The position numbers were made by a program, and so were the translations under genes. Under the pieces are notes generated by a model. The model was not told where the DNA came from. It worked only from the letters and a program-made list of their open reading frames with translations, and made no database searches. From NCBI GenBank assembly GCA_030374765.1, contig JARGXX010000115.1:124001-188000 (forward strand): a stretch of DNA of 64,000 nt. The letters are read 5' to 3'. Source of the stretch: Agarophyton chilense (lineage: Eukaryota > Rhodophyta > Florideophyceae > Gracilariales > Gracilariaceae). Shown here in pieces: positions 1 to 9,245 of the stretch. Within the stretch, counting starts at the first letter, position 1; the number at the start of each line of letters is the position of its first letter.

Positions 1-2022
1 TCGGCGTTGATTCGGTGGGCGCATCATGTACGCCTTACAGCCGAAGACTTTTAAGTTGGAAAGATTTGGTCGAGTTCCCGTGAGAGCCTCGTGTGGTGTT
101 CGGTTCTTGTACTTGGGGTGAGTGGACTTTGTGAGACACCGGTTTCGAACGTAATTGGCGGTGCTCAATGCTTCTTCCTAAAGTTTTTTTTTCGAGTTCT
201 TTATGTTGGGGTTCCTCTTTTCTAGATCATGCACGGCTGCTCTTGCCATTTGAACGATTGTTCGGTTTAGCCGCTCGGCCCTTCCATTAGACTCTGGTGA
301 ATATGGGGCAGTGACCTCATGCTTTATTTGGCGTCTGGCCAGCTTTGCTTCCAATTCTTTGCTGATGAACTCTCCACCTCTATCCGTGCGGATTTTTTGT
401 ATCTTTTGCACCTTTTTACCTGTGGTGGCTTCAATGTCAGTCAGGAATTCATCGATGCGGGTTGCGACATGATTCTTTTTCTTTAACGGAAGAATCCAAG
501 ATGCCCCGGTGGCGTCGTCGAGCGCAGCCAGGTTGTATATGTTTCCTTTCAGCGATGGGGGCGATATTTCCCCGATGAGGTCCATATGCACAAGTTCGAG
601 GGGTGAGTTATGTCGGAATTCGACAGGTTTATGGCTCTTCTTTGTGGCCTTTCCGTGCTCGCACGACTCACAGGCCTGTTCCTCTGGTTTCTTATTTAGG
701 TCTTCAAGGCCAAGTGCGGCCTCTTCGCGGATCATCTTCTCGATGATTGGTGAGCTGATGTGGCACATTCGAGAGTGCATTAGGTTCATATTCATTGTCA
801 TCAATGCGTTCGGAGCGTCTCTGTGTCGCAAGCTCTCAATAAATGCAACATTCACCCCCACAGATGATCCGCGCATCACATTGGTGTTGTCCTTAGCAAC
901 AATTATCTTGTTTTTGTATGGGGATAGAGAGATAAAGTATCCCTTTCTGGTCAGCACGGTTGTTGACATAATATTTGTACGTAGGTTTGGGACAAAGGAC
1001 ACGTTCTGTAACACGACGTCGTGTTGGGCATTGTCTATGATAGATGTTAGCCTGACGTCTCCTTTGCCCTTCACAGCCAAAGATGTCTTTTTGTCTGCCG
1101 TTCCTACTGACGTTTCACAAGTTGCCGGTTTGAAGTTCTCTAGGATGCTCTTCATTGGCGTCATGTGCTCGCTAGTGCAGCTGTCTAAAAACCATGTACT
1201 TCCTTTCGTGGGACCGCCGAGAAAGTCACTTTTCGTCAACATTGCGAATGTTCCAGTGTTGTTTCCACCCTGCCCATCGTGTTCGCCGCCTTTTTTGTTG
1301 CGTGGGTTATGCCAACAGTCTCTTCTCATGTGCCCACGTTTACCACATTGGTGACATATGGTTTCCTGTAATCTTCTCTTTCTTCCGGTGCCTGTGCGGT
1401 CGTTGTTCCGGCGTGTAAAAAAGGATGTCTTTGTGCTGCTGCTGTCCTCAGATTTTCTTTCCTTGAGTTCTTGTTCCTTCTGCTGGAGTCTTGCAACAAC
1501 CTTTAGAAAATCTGGCATTTCATCTCTGGTTATATAAGAGTCTCTCCTCGCCGAATACTCTTCTGGTAGTCCAGCCATTAGTGCCTCACATTTTTCGTCG
1601 TTTGTTAACACCTTCCCAGCCTGCGCCATATTGGTTTCAATTAGCGCGATACGACCAGCATACGCCTGGATTGATTCGTCTTCTTCCAGTCGCATTTGGT
1701 TCATTTTGATTCGCATCGTGTACAGCGCTGCTCTATTTCGCGCCTCGTACTTCTGTTTCAAGGTGTTCCACATTTCTTGAGCAGTGTTCATTCCCATGAT
1801 GACCGGCTTTGCCTTAGATTCAATCGTGCACAGGATCCTGGCCATTGCTTGGTTGTTCTTTTTGTTCCACTCTTTGAAAGCCTTTTCGCTCTCCGGTGGT
1901 ACCTCTTCACCGCTCACATACTGCCACAGATCTTCCCCGATAAGAAGAGGCTTCATCTAGCTTTCCCACTCCACATAGTTGCTATCTTTCAGGAGGATGA
2001 GTGGGTACTTGTAGCTACTCAT
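1..2022 (-). pseudogene. copia-1: Ty1/copia Gag-Pol, 5' part, interrupted
   Basis: Minus-strand copia polyprotein running off the left edge. From the ATG at 1956: Gag region (about residues 1-160), a CCHC knuckle (C201, C204, H209, C214), protease, the integrase HHCC zinc region with CESC, and the integrase core with D in HMDLIGE, D in RTDRGGEF and E in NGRAER. Two breaks are visible. A TAG at 1957-1959 separates this ATG from an in-frame ATG at 2022 that gives the usual copia N-terminus (…NYVEWES). An A-run slip near 178-190 moves the remaining integrase end (ALSTANYVRNRC…FGCKAYM) into another frame over 1-177. The protease reads LDSC where the family has LDSG/A, so it is probably inactive. 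RT and RNase H lie outside the window. Confidence 0.9.
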
Positions 2023-2060
2023 ATTCTTTTGTCGTTACTGGGATATGTTGGCGTTCTCAA

Positions 2061-2076
2061 GGCTGGGCCCATAACC
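2061..2076 (-). promoter_or_regulatory. Primer binding site of copia-1
   Basis: On the minus strand the bases read GGTTATGGGCCCAGCC, about 40 bases upstream of the gag start. This matches the kind of site used by Drosophila copia, which is primed by an internal fragment of initiator tRNA-Met. Two bases separate it from a CAACA end, consistent with the 3' edge of a 5' LTR at 2079. Confidence 0.7.
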
Positions 2077-2078
2077 GA

Positions 2079-2230
2079 TGTTGGCAGTAGTGACTTCCAT
2101 GGAGGAAGCCGTTCACTCGGTCTTGTCCTTTACTTATAGTGGTGCTCCTGTGCACGGTTTGTCTACTGATATCGGAGGGAAACTAATCGATAACGCCCGA
2201 GGGTGACGATGCTTACTTGGCCTACCGATC
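2079..2230 (-). repeat. Probable 5' LTR (or remnant) of copia-1
   Basis: Sequence between the primer binding site and the resumption of B' coding sequence near 2250. Its inner edge is a good LTR end (minus strand …GCCAACA). A TATAAG motif lies near 2131-2137 on the minus strand. The outer edge is not found: no TG terminus or target duplication could be identified. The far side carries two tandem 18-base copies at 2212-2229 and 2230-2247. Confidence 0.45.
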
Positions 2231-3400
2231 TTACTTGGCCTACCGATAATAGAATTTCCTGTCGAATTGTTCCAGGAACTTCTTCACACGATCCCCTTCT
2301 TCTTGAGCTTTTAGATCGTCCACAATCTTTGCAACGATCAGCACCAACCTCCCATTTTCCTTCTGGGAGAACAGCTGAGGTACATAGATTGATTTAATCA
2401 GGCCAGTTTTCAACATGAGCTCGTCAGATTGAAAGTGCCATTTGGTATTCGTGTTGAACAAACCATATGATGCCGTGAGCATTAGCCAAAGATGGCTTGC
2501 TTTCATTCCACTCTGTTAGAGAGAGTGCACATGTACATTCCGCTTTGCTTCCCAAGTCTGCAGAAAAGCTGCTTTTACATCAGCTCTGTAAATTGTCCAT
2601 CCAAGCAGAGAAGCAAATGATTTCAAAATCCGAATTCCTTTCGGTGGACATGTTGCAAAGTCTTTTCTGAGCGCATTATTCAATTAATTCTGCTTGCAAT
2701 GCCGAGCGATACGCGCCCTGAGTTAAAGAGAGCAGTTGTCGTTCTGCTTCACCTTGTATAGTACGTTACTTTTGACGACATTGGAGCCCGTAGGGACTTT
2801 CATGTGCTGCAGGTCGTACAGTTTCGAGAAACGTATCCTCTTGAGTCTTGTACGCATTGATTAGTGCAAAATTCTCAAATCCTCGCGCTTGATGCCTCAA
2901 GAAGGGCTTATTTCCAAAATGCTCAAGCATTGAAGTGAAGACTCCATCGTCAATGCTCACCATTTTATCTCATTGGATAGCGCACTAGAGCTGGGTGTTA
3001 ACGGGTCTGAGAACTTTCAGACTTCTTTCGTGATGTCGAGACATTCGACATCTCCATCATCGTAGTGCAAATTGAGACGTTCATCGTGTTCTTCAGAATG
3101 AACAGTACCAAGAAAGTCTTGATTTTCAAGTGGCCATAACACAGAGATATAGTCCCCGACACACGTTTCAACATCAGCGGACTCGGACGAGAAGTCAGCC
3201 TCATCGACGCTGTTGTTCTGAAGCGAGCTTGATTATTTGGCGACAGCCAGATTGCTAGTGGCAAAATCAAGAGGTTCATCAATTGATTCGAGACCTTCTT
3301 GTTTCATCTGAGCAAAGCTCTCTTATTCCAAGGCCGGGCGTGCGCCTTCAAATACAACAGTGACTTCACGTACTTTGCGACTGGGGACGTTGAATGACCA

Positions 3401-3919
3401 TGTTTACAGTTCCTGCGGTACTGGCAATATGAAGTCATCTTTTACAGTTCTGTACTAGACAGCAGGTTGATTCGATGTCCAATGACCGTTACGTACTGCC
3501 TTTAAGTATCGAGCTGTGAGTGGTCAAGGGTGTGCATCTTTTCTACTTGGATCCTGTGGTACCTACTTTCTACTTAGGGTTTTTTATATCTTCTGAATTG
3601 ATGTTCACGTACTGTCTGTAACCGTTCTAGTTATTCTACTTTTAGTCCCGACGGAGTGCGTACTATAGTTTGGATGACTACGGCTTCGCGGGGCACACCC
3701 GGATTTCGTCCCATATAAAAGGAGGACCGGCACTCGCTGGACCTCTGACGAGGGAATCAGGACATCGATCGTCGGATTCTTGGGTGTGCCCGCTCAAATC
3801 GCTCTGCTCTTCTACCTCAACCTCGCCTACCTCTCTTCTCTGGTCACCTCAGTCACTCAACCCTTCGTGAAACCTTCGTTCAACCTTCGTGCAACCTCAA
3901 TCTGCTACACTCGTCAACA
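3401..3919 (+). mobile_element. Solo LTR with 5-bp target duplication
   Basis: A 519-bp segment starting TGTTTACAG and ending GTCAACA, flanked on both sides by GACCA (3396-3400 and 3920-3924). The B' reading frame breaks exactly here and resumes on the other side, matching element B on both flanks, so this is an insertion. No internal retroelement sequence remains, as expected after LTR-LTR recombination. A TATAAAA at 3714-3720 suggests plus orientation. It does not resemble the LTRs of A, C or E by eye. Confidence 0.85.
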
Positions 3920-4724
3920 GACCACGAAGCATGGTTGAGGGAGATAGTCGGTCGGGGATAGGACCATTTTCCGTGCTTCTCGTGGTCCTTCTTCTGGTTC
4001 ACCTAAAAAAGGTCACCCACTGAGAGCGGAATCTCAGTGGCAGGCATCGAGCGCAAAATTAGCGCCAACTTTCGACGGGCTTGAAGCTTGTCGCGTACAT
4101 CACTAACATCAGCCGGAACAACGGGTTGTGTCGGCTTGGCGGAAACAGGGTTACAGAAGCTCTTTTCCAACTCGAATGCCGACATTGTGTCGTTGTTCTA
4201 TAGGTCGTACGAAATAGAAACCGCCTTGTATGATGCAAGTAAAGGATCAAAGTTCTTTGCAGTGTCCTCTTTCAGTCGTAAAAATATGCTACGAATGATA
4301 ATATGTTTAGACTCAATCGCATTCTTCGAGTGCCGTCGCGGGAGGATGGGTTGAATAGAGATGCCCCACTTGTCCACAAAATCCTTAAATATACCAATTT
4401 GGAATGCCTTGTCAGCTCTCATGCTTTCAGGATATCAGAATTGCCACACCTAACTTGCTTCAAGGACGACAACTGCTGCGTTGAGATTGGTTGAAGTTGC
4501 CGGAAGGGCATTTGAGTATCGTGTGACAAGGTCCATAATGTGGGTGAGTAGAATGTCTTTTAGATACAGATCATCTACGCACAGAAATTCGTTGAAGTTC
4601 TTCGACAATGAGCTGATCCACATCTTTCTACTTGGCTGCTGGACAGACGTGTATCTGCAAGGCGCACAGGAATTGAAAACTTCATTGAGATTGACTCTTT
4701 CAAGGAACGAAGAATAGTATTTAT

Positions 4725-5321
4725 CTTGCAACGCGACTTGGTGACGTCAAAACTCCAAACGTCTATGCATCGCCACAGGCTTCATCAGCACGAAAGTGAA
4801 TCGATCGAAACGATGGTTGCACCGACACCAAGCCCACAGCGCTTGCCATTGTTCTATTCGGGTGGCTGAGAAGGTCTGTACCGCCTGTGCAACTGACACT
4901 CGCGTCATTTCGATGTCTACCCAACCGACACTGGTGTCGTTTTTTTTGAATATGTTCAAACGACTCCAAGCGCATGAACAACTCCTTCCCAACTTCAGTC
5001 ACCCAACCTCTTCCTACGAGGCTCTGGGAGCTTTTCAACCAGGTTTGTGCGCGATCACGACACCGATCGTCGGCCTTGATCTTTCGAACACCCTACCCAC
5101 CACTCCCTTAGGGTTGCTGGTTGCGAACTGGACGTGCTTTCTCGCACCGTCCGACCAGCTGAGCTACTGATATTGTTGGCCCCCGCCTCTTCAGAGTCAA
5201 TGCTTAACAGTGCTGCGACGCCTGAAGAGGCTTCGGTGATCCAAACTATGCAATAAAGCTCCTACTGCGTTCTTTGCAACATTCCTGGCACTATCTGAAG
5301 CACAGGCAAACGATAAAGGAC
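4725..5321 (-). mobile_element. SINE-like insert in B' with tRNA-type A and B boxes
   Basis: About 600 bases with no copia homology interrupt the B' integrase between the zinc region and the core. The flanks share TTTAT (4720-4724 and 5322-5326), a possible target duplication. On the minus strand a perfect Pol III A box, TAGCTCAGCTGG (5155-5166), is followed 25 bases later by AGTTCGCAACC (5119-5129), close to a B box. The region between does not fold into a proper tRNA, so a tRNA-derived SINE head is likelier than a tRNA gene. Confidence 0.4.
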
Positions 5322-6990
5322 TTTATACTTCATTCCATTTTTTATTTCGTTCGAGAAGAAGATAGTAGTCTGTGAACTTGGCATGGCCGCATACGTGCTT
5401 GTGTACTTTGTCGACGATCTTCTTGAAGTCTGACCACAGCGCAGTTTCGATAGTTAGTGTGGCCATACAGGAAAGCGTCGAAGTGCTCTTGCAGACAGGC
5501 GCAACAGCAGCGCGTACACTGTACGATAGTTAGAAGCGATCAAAAGGTACATAGCTAAGAAATATCTCATTGAGGATAGATATATACTCGGGTTCACTTT
5601 CAGTAAGGAAGACCAGAGCATTTCTTCCAATGTGCTCAGTGTTAGCTTTCCGTGTAGCTTGTCGGGCGATGGCCCACTGGGACGAACCATCCAAGAAGAG
5701 GTGAATGGTTCGGACTGGAGTATCCTTACCGGATACTGCGGTTAGTACAATCAAACCCTGAATTCGACGAGCAGGGCTCGCATGTTCGCCAGTTCCATAC
5801 TGCCAAAGTGTGTGGCTGCCAAGTGCCGCAGGGATGGCATCTAGTTTTGGGTTCGAAGATAGACGATGTGGTCTGTCAGGAGATTCAGGTCAACCAGTCT
5901 GATTGCAGAATACGGTGCTCCGTCGTCGAGCAGGGGTTCACGTTCAATCGAAGATCCCGTATTTGCAGAGGAGCCTTTCATGTAAGCCGTATTGAAGGAA
6001 ACTGCTTTCTGCTTAGCCTTATCTCTCCTATCATGACCTTGGTTCACGGTCGTGTCATGCCGATTAGAATGATAGCTTTAGCAGGCTTTAATCGGGGCTT
6101 CAAAACGCTTTACGTTGGGCGGTGGGAAGCCATCGGGGTTATGGTTTCTCTTCCAGTGACCGTAGTTCCTCCATGCGTCAAATTAATACTCAATTGTCGG
6201 CGATATACCCTTGTTGGGGTTTCTACGATTTCGATTCTGATAACGAGATTGGCAAGTGCCAGCAAAGTTCGCTACAAGATAGCCATTGACAGAGCCGCTT
6301 TGCGAAGTATTGTCGCACTACTTAATGACAGAGGCAAACGATTTGTACGTGATGGAACTCAAACACATAAGTATTTAGATGAATGCGATGTGTGGTTCTT
6401 ATCAGAGAGCGAAGCTGCTGCCATCACAGAGACTCTTTGTGAGTCATGTACGGCACAGTTCGACAGCAACATTAGTGCTGCGATGCACTCTAGAAGCTTG
6501 GTAGTCGACGAGATGGGGTTGAACTTGGCAACCTGAGCTAAAAAGCGAGATTCGAAGTACTTCATGGTCTCTCTGTTGGACGGCGTGTGTTTCGTGGTTG
6601 GTTGAAAGCCCAGTAGGACTCACTGATAACAGAGAGGGTGTCATTATGGTAGATCTTTCCCGCAATGAGACCCACTGCATTGTCATCGATTAGTTGAGCA
6701 TCAGAAATTACAGAGCAAAGATCTTTAGCACGTCCGTAGAATGGAGACTTCAGACAAACAGATTGCAGAGTTTTAGGAATCTTGATTCTATTTTAATCGG
6801 GCACCTAGTTGTTAATCGTTTTACAAGGCTTTACAGCGTCTCGATGCTCTTTCTGGTCTCCCTTGCCTCCGTTCGCGGAAGTGATTTGGAATCCCATGAA
6901 AAATTAGGCCGAGAGTGCTTCTTAGAACTAATGGCTAGGGCCACAAGTAATATTAGTTTGAGCTATGGCGAATTGCGGGATAGAACTGGT

Positions 6991-7387
6991 CGAGTGCGGT
7001 AGCGTGCAAACGTGCAGAGGTGCTGTAAAACAAGGTACAGAAGAAGGGGTGTTGTTCGCGGCTGCCGTTTTACAACAGATTACAGATGAATAAGTACAAA
7101 TACACAATACAACAATCGAACACCACACAATTCATTACCAAGTGTAAATACAAAAATCTAAGCGGTTCTCGAAGTCGCACACGAGAGATAAGGTCGAAGG
7201 GAATCCGCGATGAATCATACACAAATGGTTTATAGCTAATCAAGAAAACACTGCAACCGATACAGCGGGCTGATAAAGGGTAGAAACCTTCTCTGTCTAT
7301 CACTTGACTGACCTCCAGAACTGCGGCAAACTTCTGACCAATTTCATCTTACCTGCCAGGTTACTCTTATGTTAACTGCTTCACTAG
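6991..7387. other. Gene-free stretch, probably leader/LTR remnant of B'
   Basis: Lies just upstream (minus sense) of the B' gag start. It contains GTATTTGTAC-type motifs similar to the TATTTGTATTTG run upstream of gag in element B, so it may be the decayed leader and 5' LTR. No boundaries, coding sequence or RNA gene could be supported. Confidence 0.3.
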
Positions 7388-7763
7388 TGGGTCGCTCCTG
7401 AAATTCCAAATCACAAATTGAGTGCACTCAAATTCAGCGATTCAGACCATTTGAGTGTACTCAATTTGCGCAAAGTGGTTATGGCTCGGCCCCGTCAGAG
7501 CATTTGATCAAGGACGCAAACATCAAATATGGCACAATCAAAGCCACCGAAACCCCATACCAACCAGAAAAAGAAACTCCCGCCAGTCATAAGGTCCATT
7601 TTGGATTGTTTGGAGGCATCAATTCGCGACTCATGAGACGATGCTAACAATCAGTGCTCAGTTTGATACTGAATATCAGTGACCATTCTTTTAGCGGCAG
7701 GCTAACCTAATCGCATATTCCTATTTGCGCAGGGCGCGCAACTTGAAATTCAGGAGCGACCCA
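7388..7763. mobile_element. MITE-like element with 15-bp terminal inverted repeats
   Basis: TGGGTCGCTCCTGAA at 7388-7402 is repeated in inverted form at 7749-7763. The 376-bp interval has no coding potential. Just inside the left end, 20-base arms at 7414-7433 and 7450-7469 are inverted repeats of each other with one mismatch and would form a strong hairpin; the first contains the palindrome TTGAGTGCACTCAA. No clear target duplication was found. Confidence 0.6.
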
Positions 7764-8233
7764 GGATCTACACGCCTGGAGAACTGGCCTCACCTGAGGC
7801 CAGCTTGGCCTCATATGAGGCCAAAAATTCTCTTAAAAAGTAACTGAAATTCATTCAAGATATACATTTACAAATTAAGAGCAGAAAGGAAGAAAAAAAG
7901 TCCATACATCTTTATCGTTGAGAAAAAGCCTCGGAAATCTAGTCAAACAGAGTTTTAATACTCTTCTTTAAAACAATATACGTTTGGTGTAGCAAAATTT
8001 AGAAGTCGCAAAAAAACAACATTCAAATAGTTTTGGCCTCAAACTATCGAAAACAACACATCCAAAAGAAATATCTTTTTCAATCATCTAGTGATGCATA
8101 CTTCAAATCTTGAAGCCATCAAAAGGATAGTGTTTGGCCATATGTTTTGGTTATGCAGAGCCTCTAGATTGAATTTATTGCTTAATTGGAAAGAAATAAA
8201 AAAAAAAGTCATATGAGGCCATCGGTCGTATAG
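7764..8233. repeat. AT-rich unit 1 with palindromic ends
   Basis: Begins GATCTACACGCCTG, followed by two adjacent palindromes, TGGCCTCACCTGAGGCCA (7785-7802) and the perfect TGGCCTCATATGAGGCCA (7806-7823). It ends TCATATGAGGCCA…GGTCGTATAG (8209-8233). The same start and end motifs bound the next unit, which contains a PiggyBac-like relic, so this may be a deletion derivative. No coding sequence seen. Confidence 0.5.
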
Positions 8234-8495
8234 AAACTAGTGTCTACACGCCTGCAGCACTAACATTACAAGAAGCCATGAAGCAGGCTTGGTCTCATAT
8301 GAGGCCAGTTCTATTTTCCGAAATTTTTGAAAAAAACGCTTTCTTTACTGCATGGACGTATTCTATTTTCTATGTAAAAATTTATTTTTCTAATCATGTT
8401 CCAATTGCTTCAAAGGACAGGCTTCAGACAGCTGTCTTCGAAAACATTAGGTCAGTGATCTCAAGACCGCTTGCAGACAGCAAAACACAGAGTTC

Positions 8496-9098
8496 TGTCG
8501 TATAGTGGCAAAAGGTTTGACCTTTGAGGTTGTCGATATACTACAATGACCTTGTAGGTGATGGATGCAAGGGATCATCGGCCACGCAGCTCCAGGCGAG
8601 CTACCATCTAGGTGTTTTCAGCCACGTGTAGTGTTGACATGTACCTTCTGGTCGTGTGATTGTTAGTAATTGTAATTATATTTATTTTAGTACAGTAGTG
8701 GAGTGGCCACCTGGCACTGTAGCCAGTGCTGGCCAGGTCTCTGACACTAGGTCAGAGACCGTGCCTTGCTGGAACCACTCGGGTGATCTGGAGAGTGCAG
8801 TCCAATGCATATAGGGAACTGCACCTCCCAAACACTAGTCTGAGCAAGACAGGCACTACTTGGGTCACGACGATACCTTTTGGATCATTATATCTCAACT
8901 ACCACACAGGCTTTCCCGCGCGTCGACGCCTACCATCGTTCACCTACACGGTATAGGCTAGTTGCCCCGCCGTTTGCCCCTGCGGGTTTTCACGGTTCCC
9001 TGTTACCATCGAGGTTTATTACGTCTACATTCTCAGGTTGAGCGTCACCACGCTCCCGAGACAAGGCAGTAGCAGACCCCAGAGGTGATTGTAAGACG
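8496..9098 (+). repeat. 5' LTR of element A
   Basis: Starts TGTCG and aligns end to end with 19172-19774; the terminal CGACA of the 3' copy has mutated to AGACG here. Contains TATATTTATTTTAG near 8680 and a perfect 10-bp-stem hairpin at 8736-8760 (GGTCTCTGAC, loop ACTAG, GTCAGAGACC) that is identical in the other LTR. Confidence 0.9.
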
Positions 9099-9101
9099 TT
9101 T

Positions 9102-9119
9102 TGGTCTCCCGACTTAGAA
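9102..9119 (+). promoter_or_regulatory. Primer binding site of element A
   Basis: TGGTCTCCCGACTTAGAA lies three bases after the 5' LTR. The same 18 bases follow the 5' LTR of element C at 42040-42057. The leading TGG pairs with a tRNA CCA tail; the priming tRNA was not identified. Confidence 0.75.
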
Positions 9120-9245
9120 GGTTTTTTTAGGTTTCGTCGTACCTTCACAGTTCACACGAGATTCCGAGAAGGATTGGACGCTCGTACACCTATTTGGTTT
9201 CAGGAACTACCGCAAAGCAATACAGGATGCCACTATTGGTTACCA

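Larger units (their letters stand above)
2248..6990 (-). pseudogene. B': decayed Ty1/copia element, same family as B (36.7-41.1 kb)
   Basis: Collinear, heavily broken minus-strand relative of B. Matching segments from 5' to 3' of the element: Gag (6565-6359, MKYFESRF…VSVMAAAS), protease (6047-5841, with DDGAPYS where B has DSGAPYS), integrase zinc region (about 5465-5330, HKHVCGHAKF), integrase core (4731-4198, including RRHSKNAIESKH), core end (4185-4003), linker, pre-RT region (2963-2766, SMLEHFGNKPFLRHQA) and RT palm (2506-2240, AKIVDDL). Many stops and frameshifts, plus two insertions (3401-3919 and 4725-5321), show an old copy. It keeps VDD in the RT box, whereas B has VDE. The left end is cut by copia-1. 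Confidence 0.9.

Noticed and set aside
2212..2247. 18-base direct repeat as target duplication of copia-1
   Set aside because: Copies are adjacent rather than flanking the element, and 18 bases is too long for a copia duplication.
5113..5190. tRNA gene on the minus strand
   Set aside because: A and B boxes are present but acceptor, D and T stems do not pair; treated as a SINE-like head.
5808..6536. 242-codon plus-strand ORF
   Set aside because: Opposite-strand shadow of copia B' gag-protease, whose minus-strand motifs are clear.
8491..8495. Target duplication of element A (agttc/gtttc)
   Set aside because: Only three of five bases agree; not strong enough to claim.
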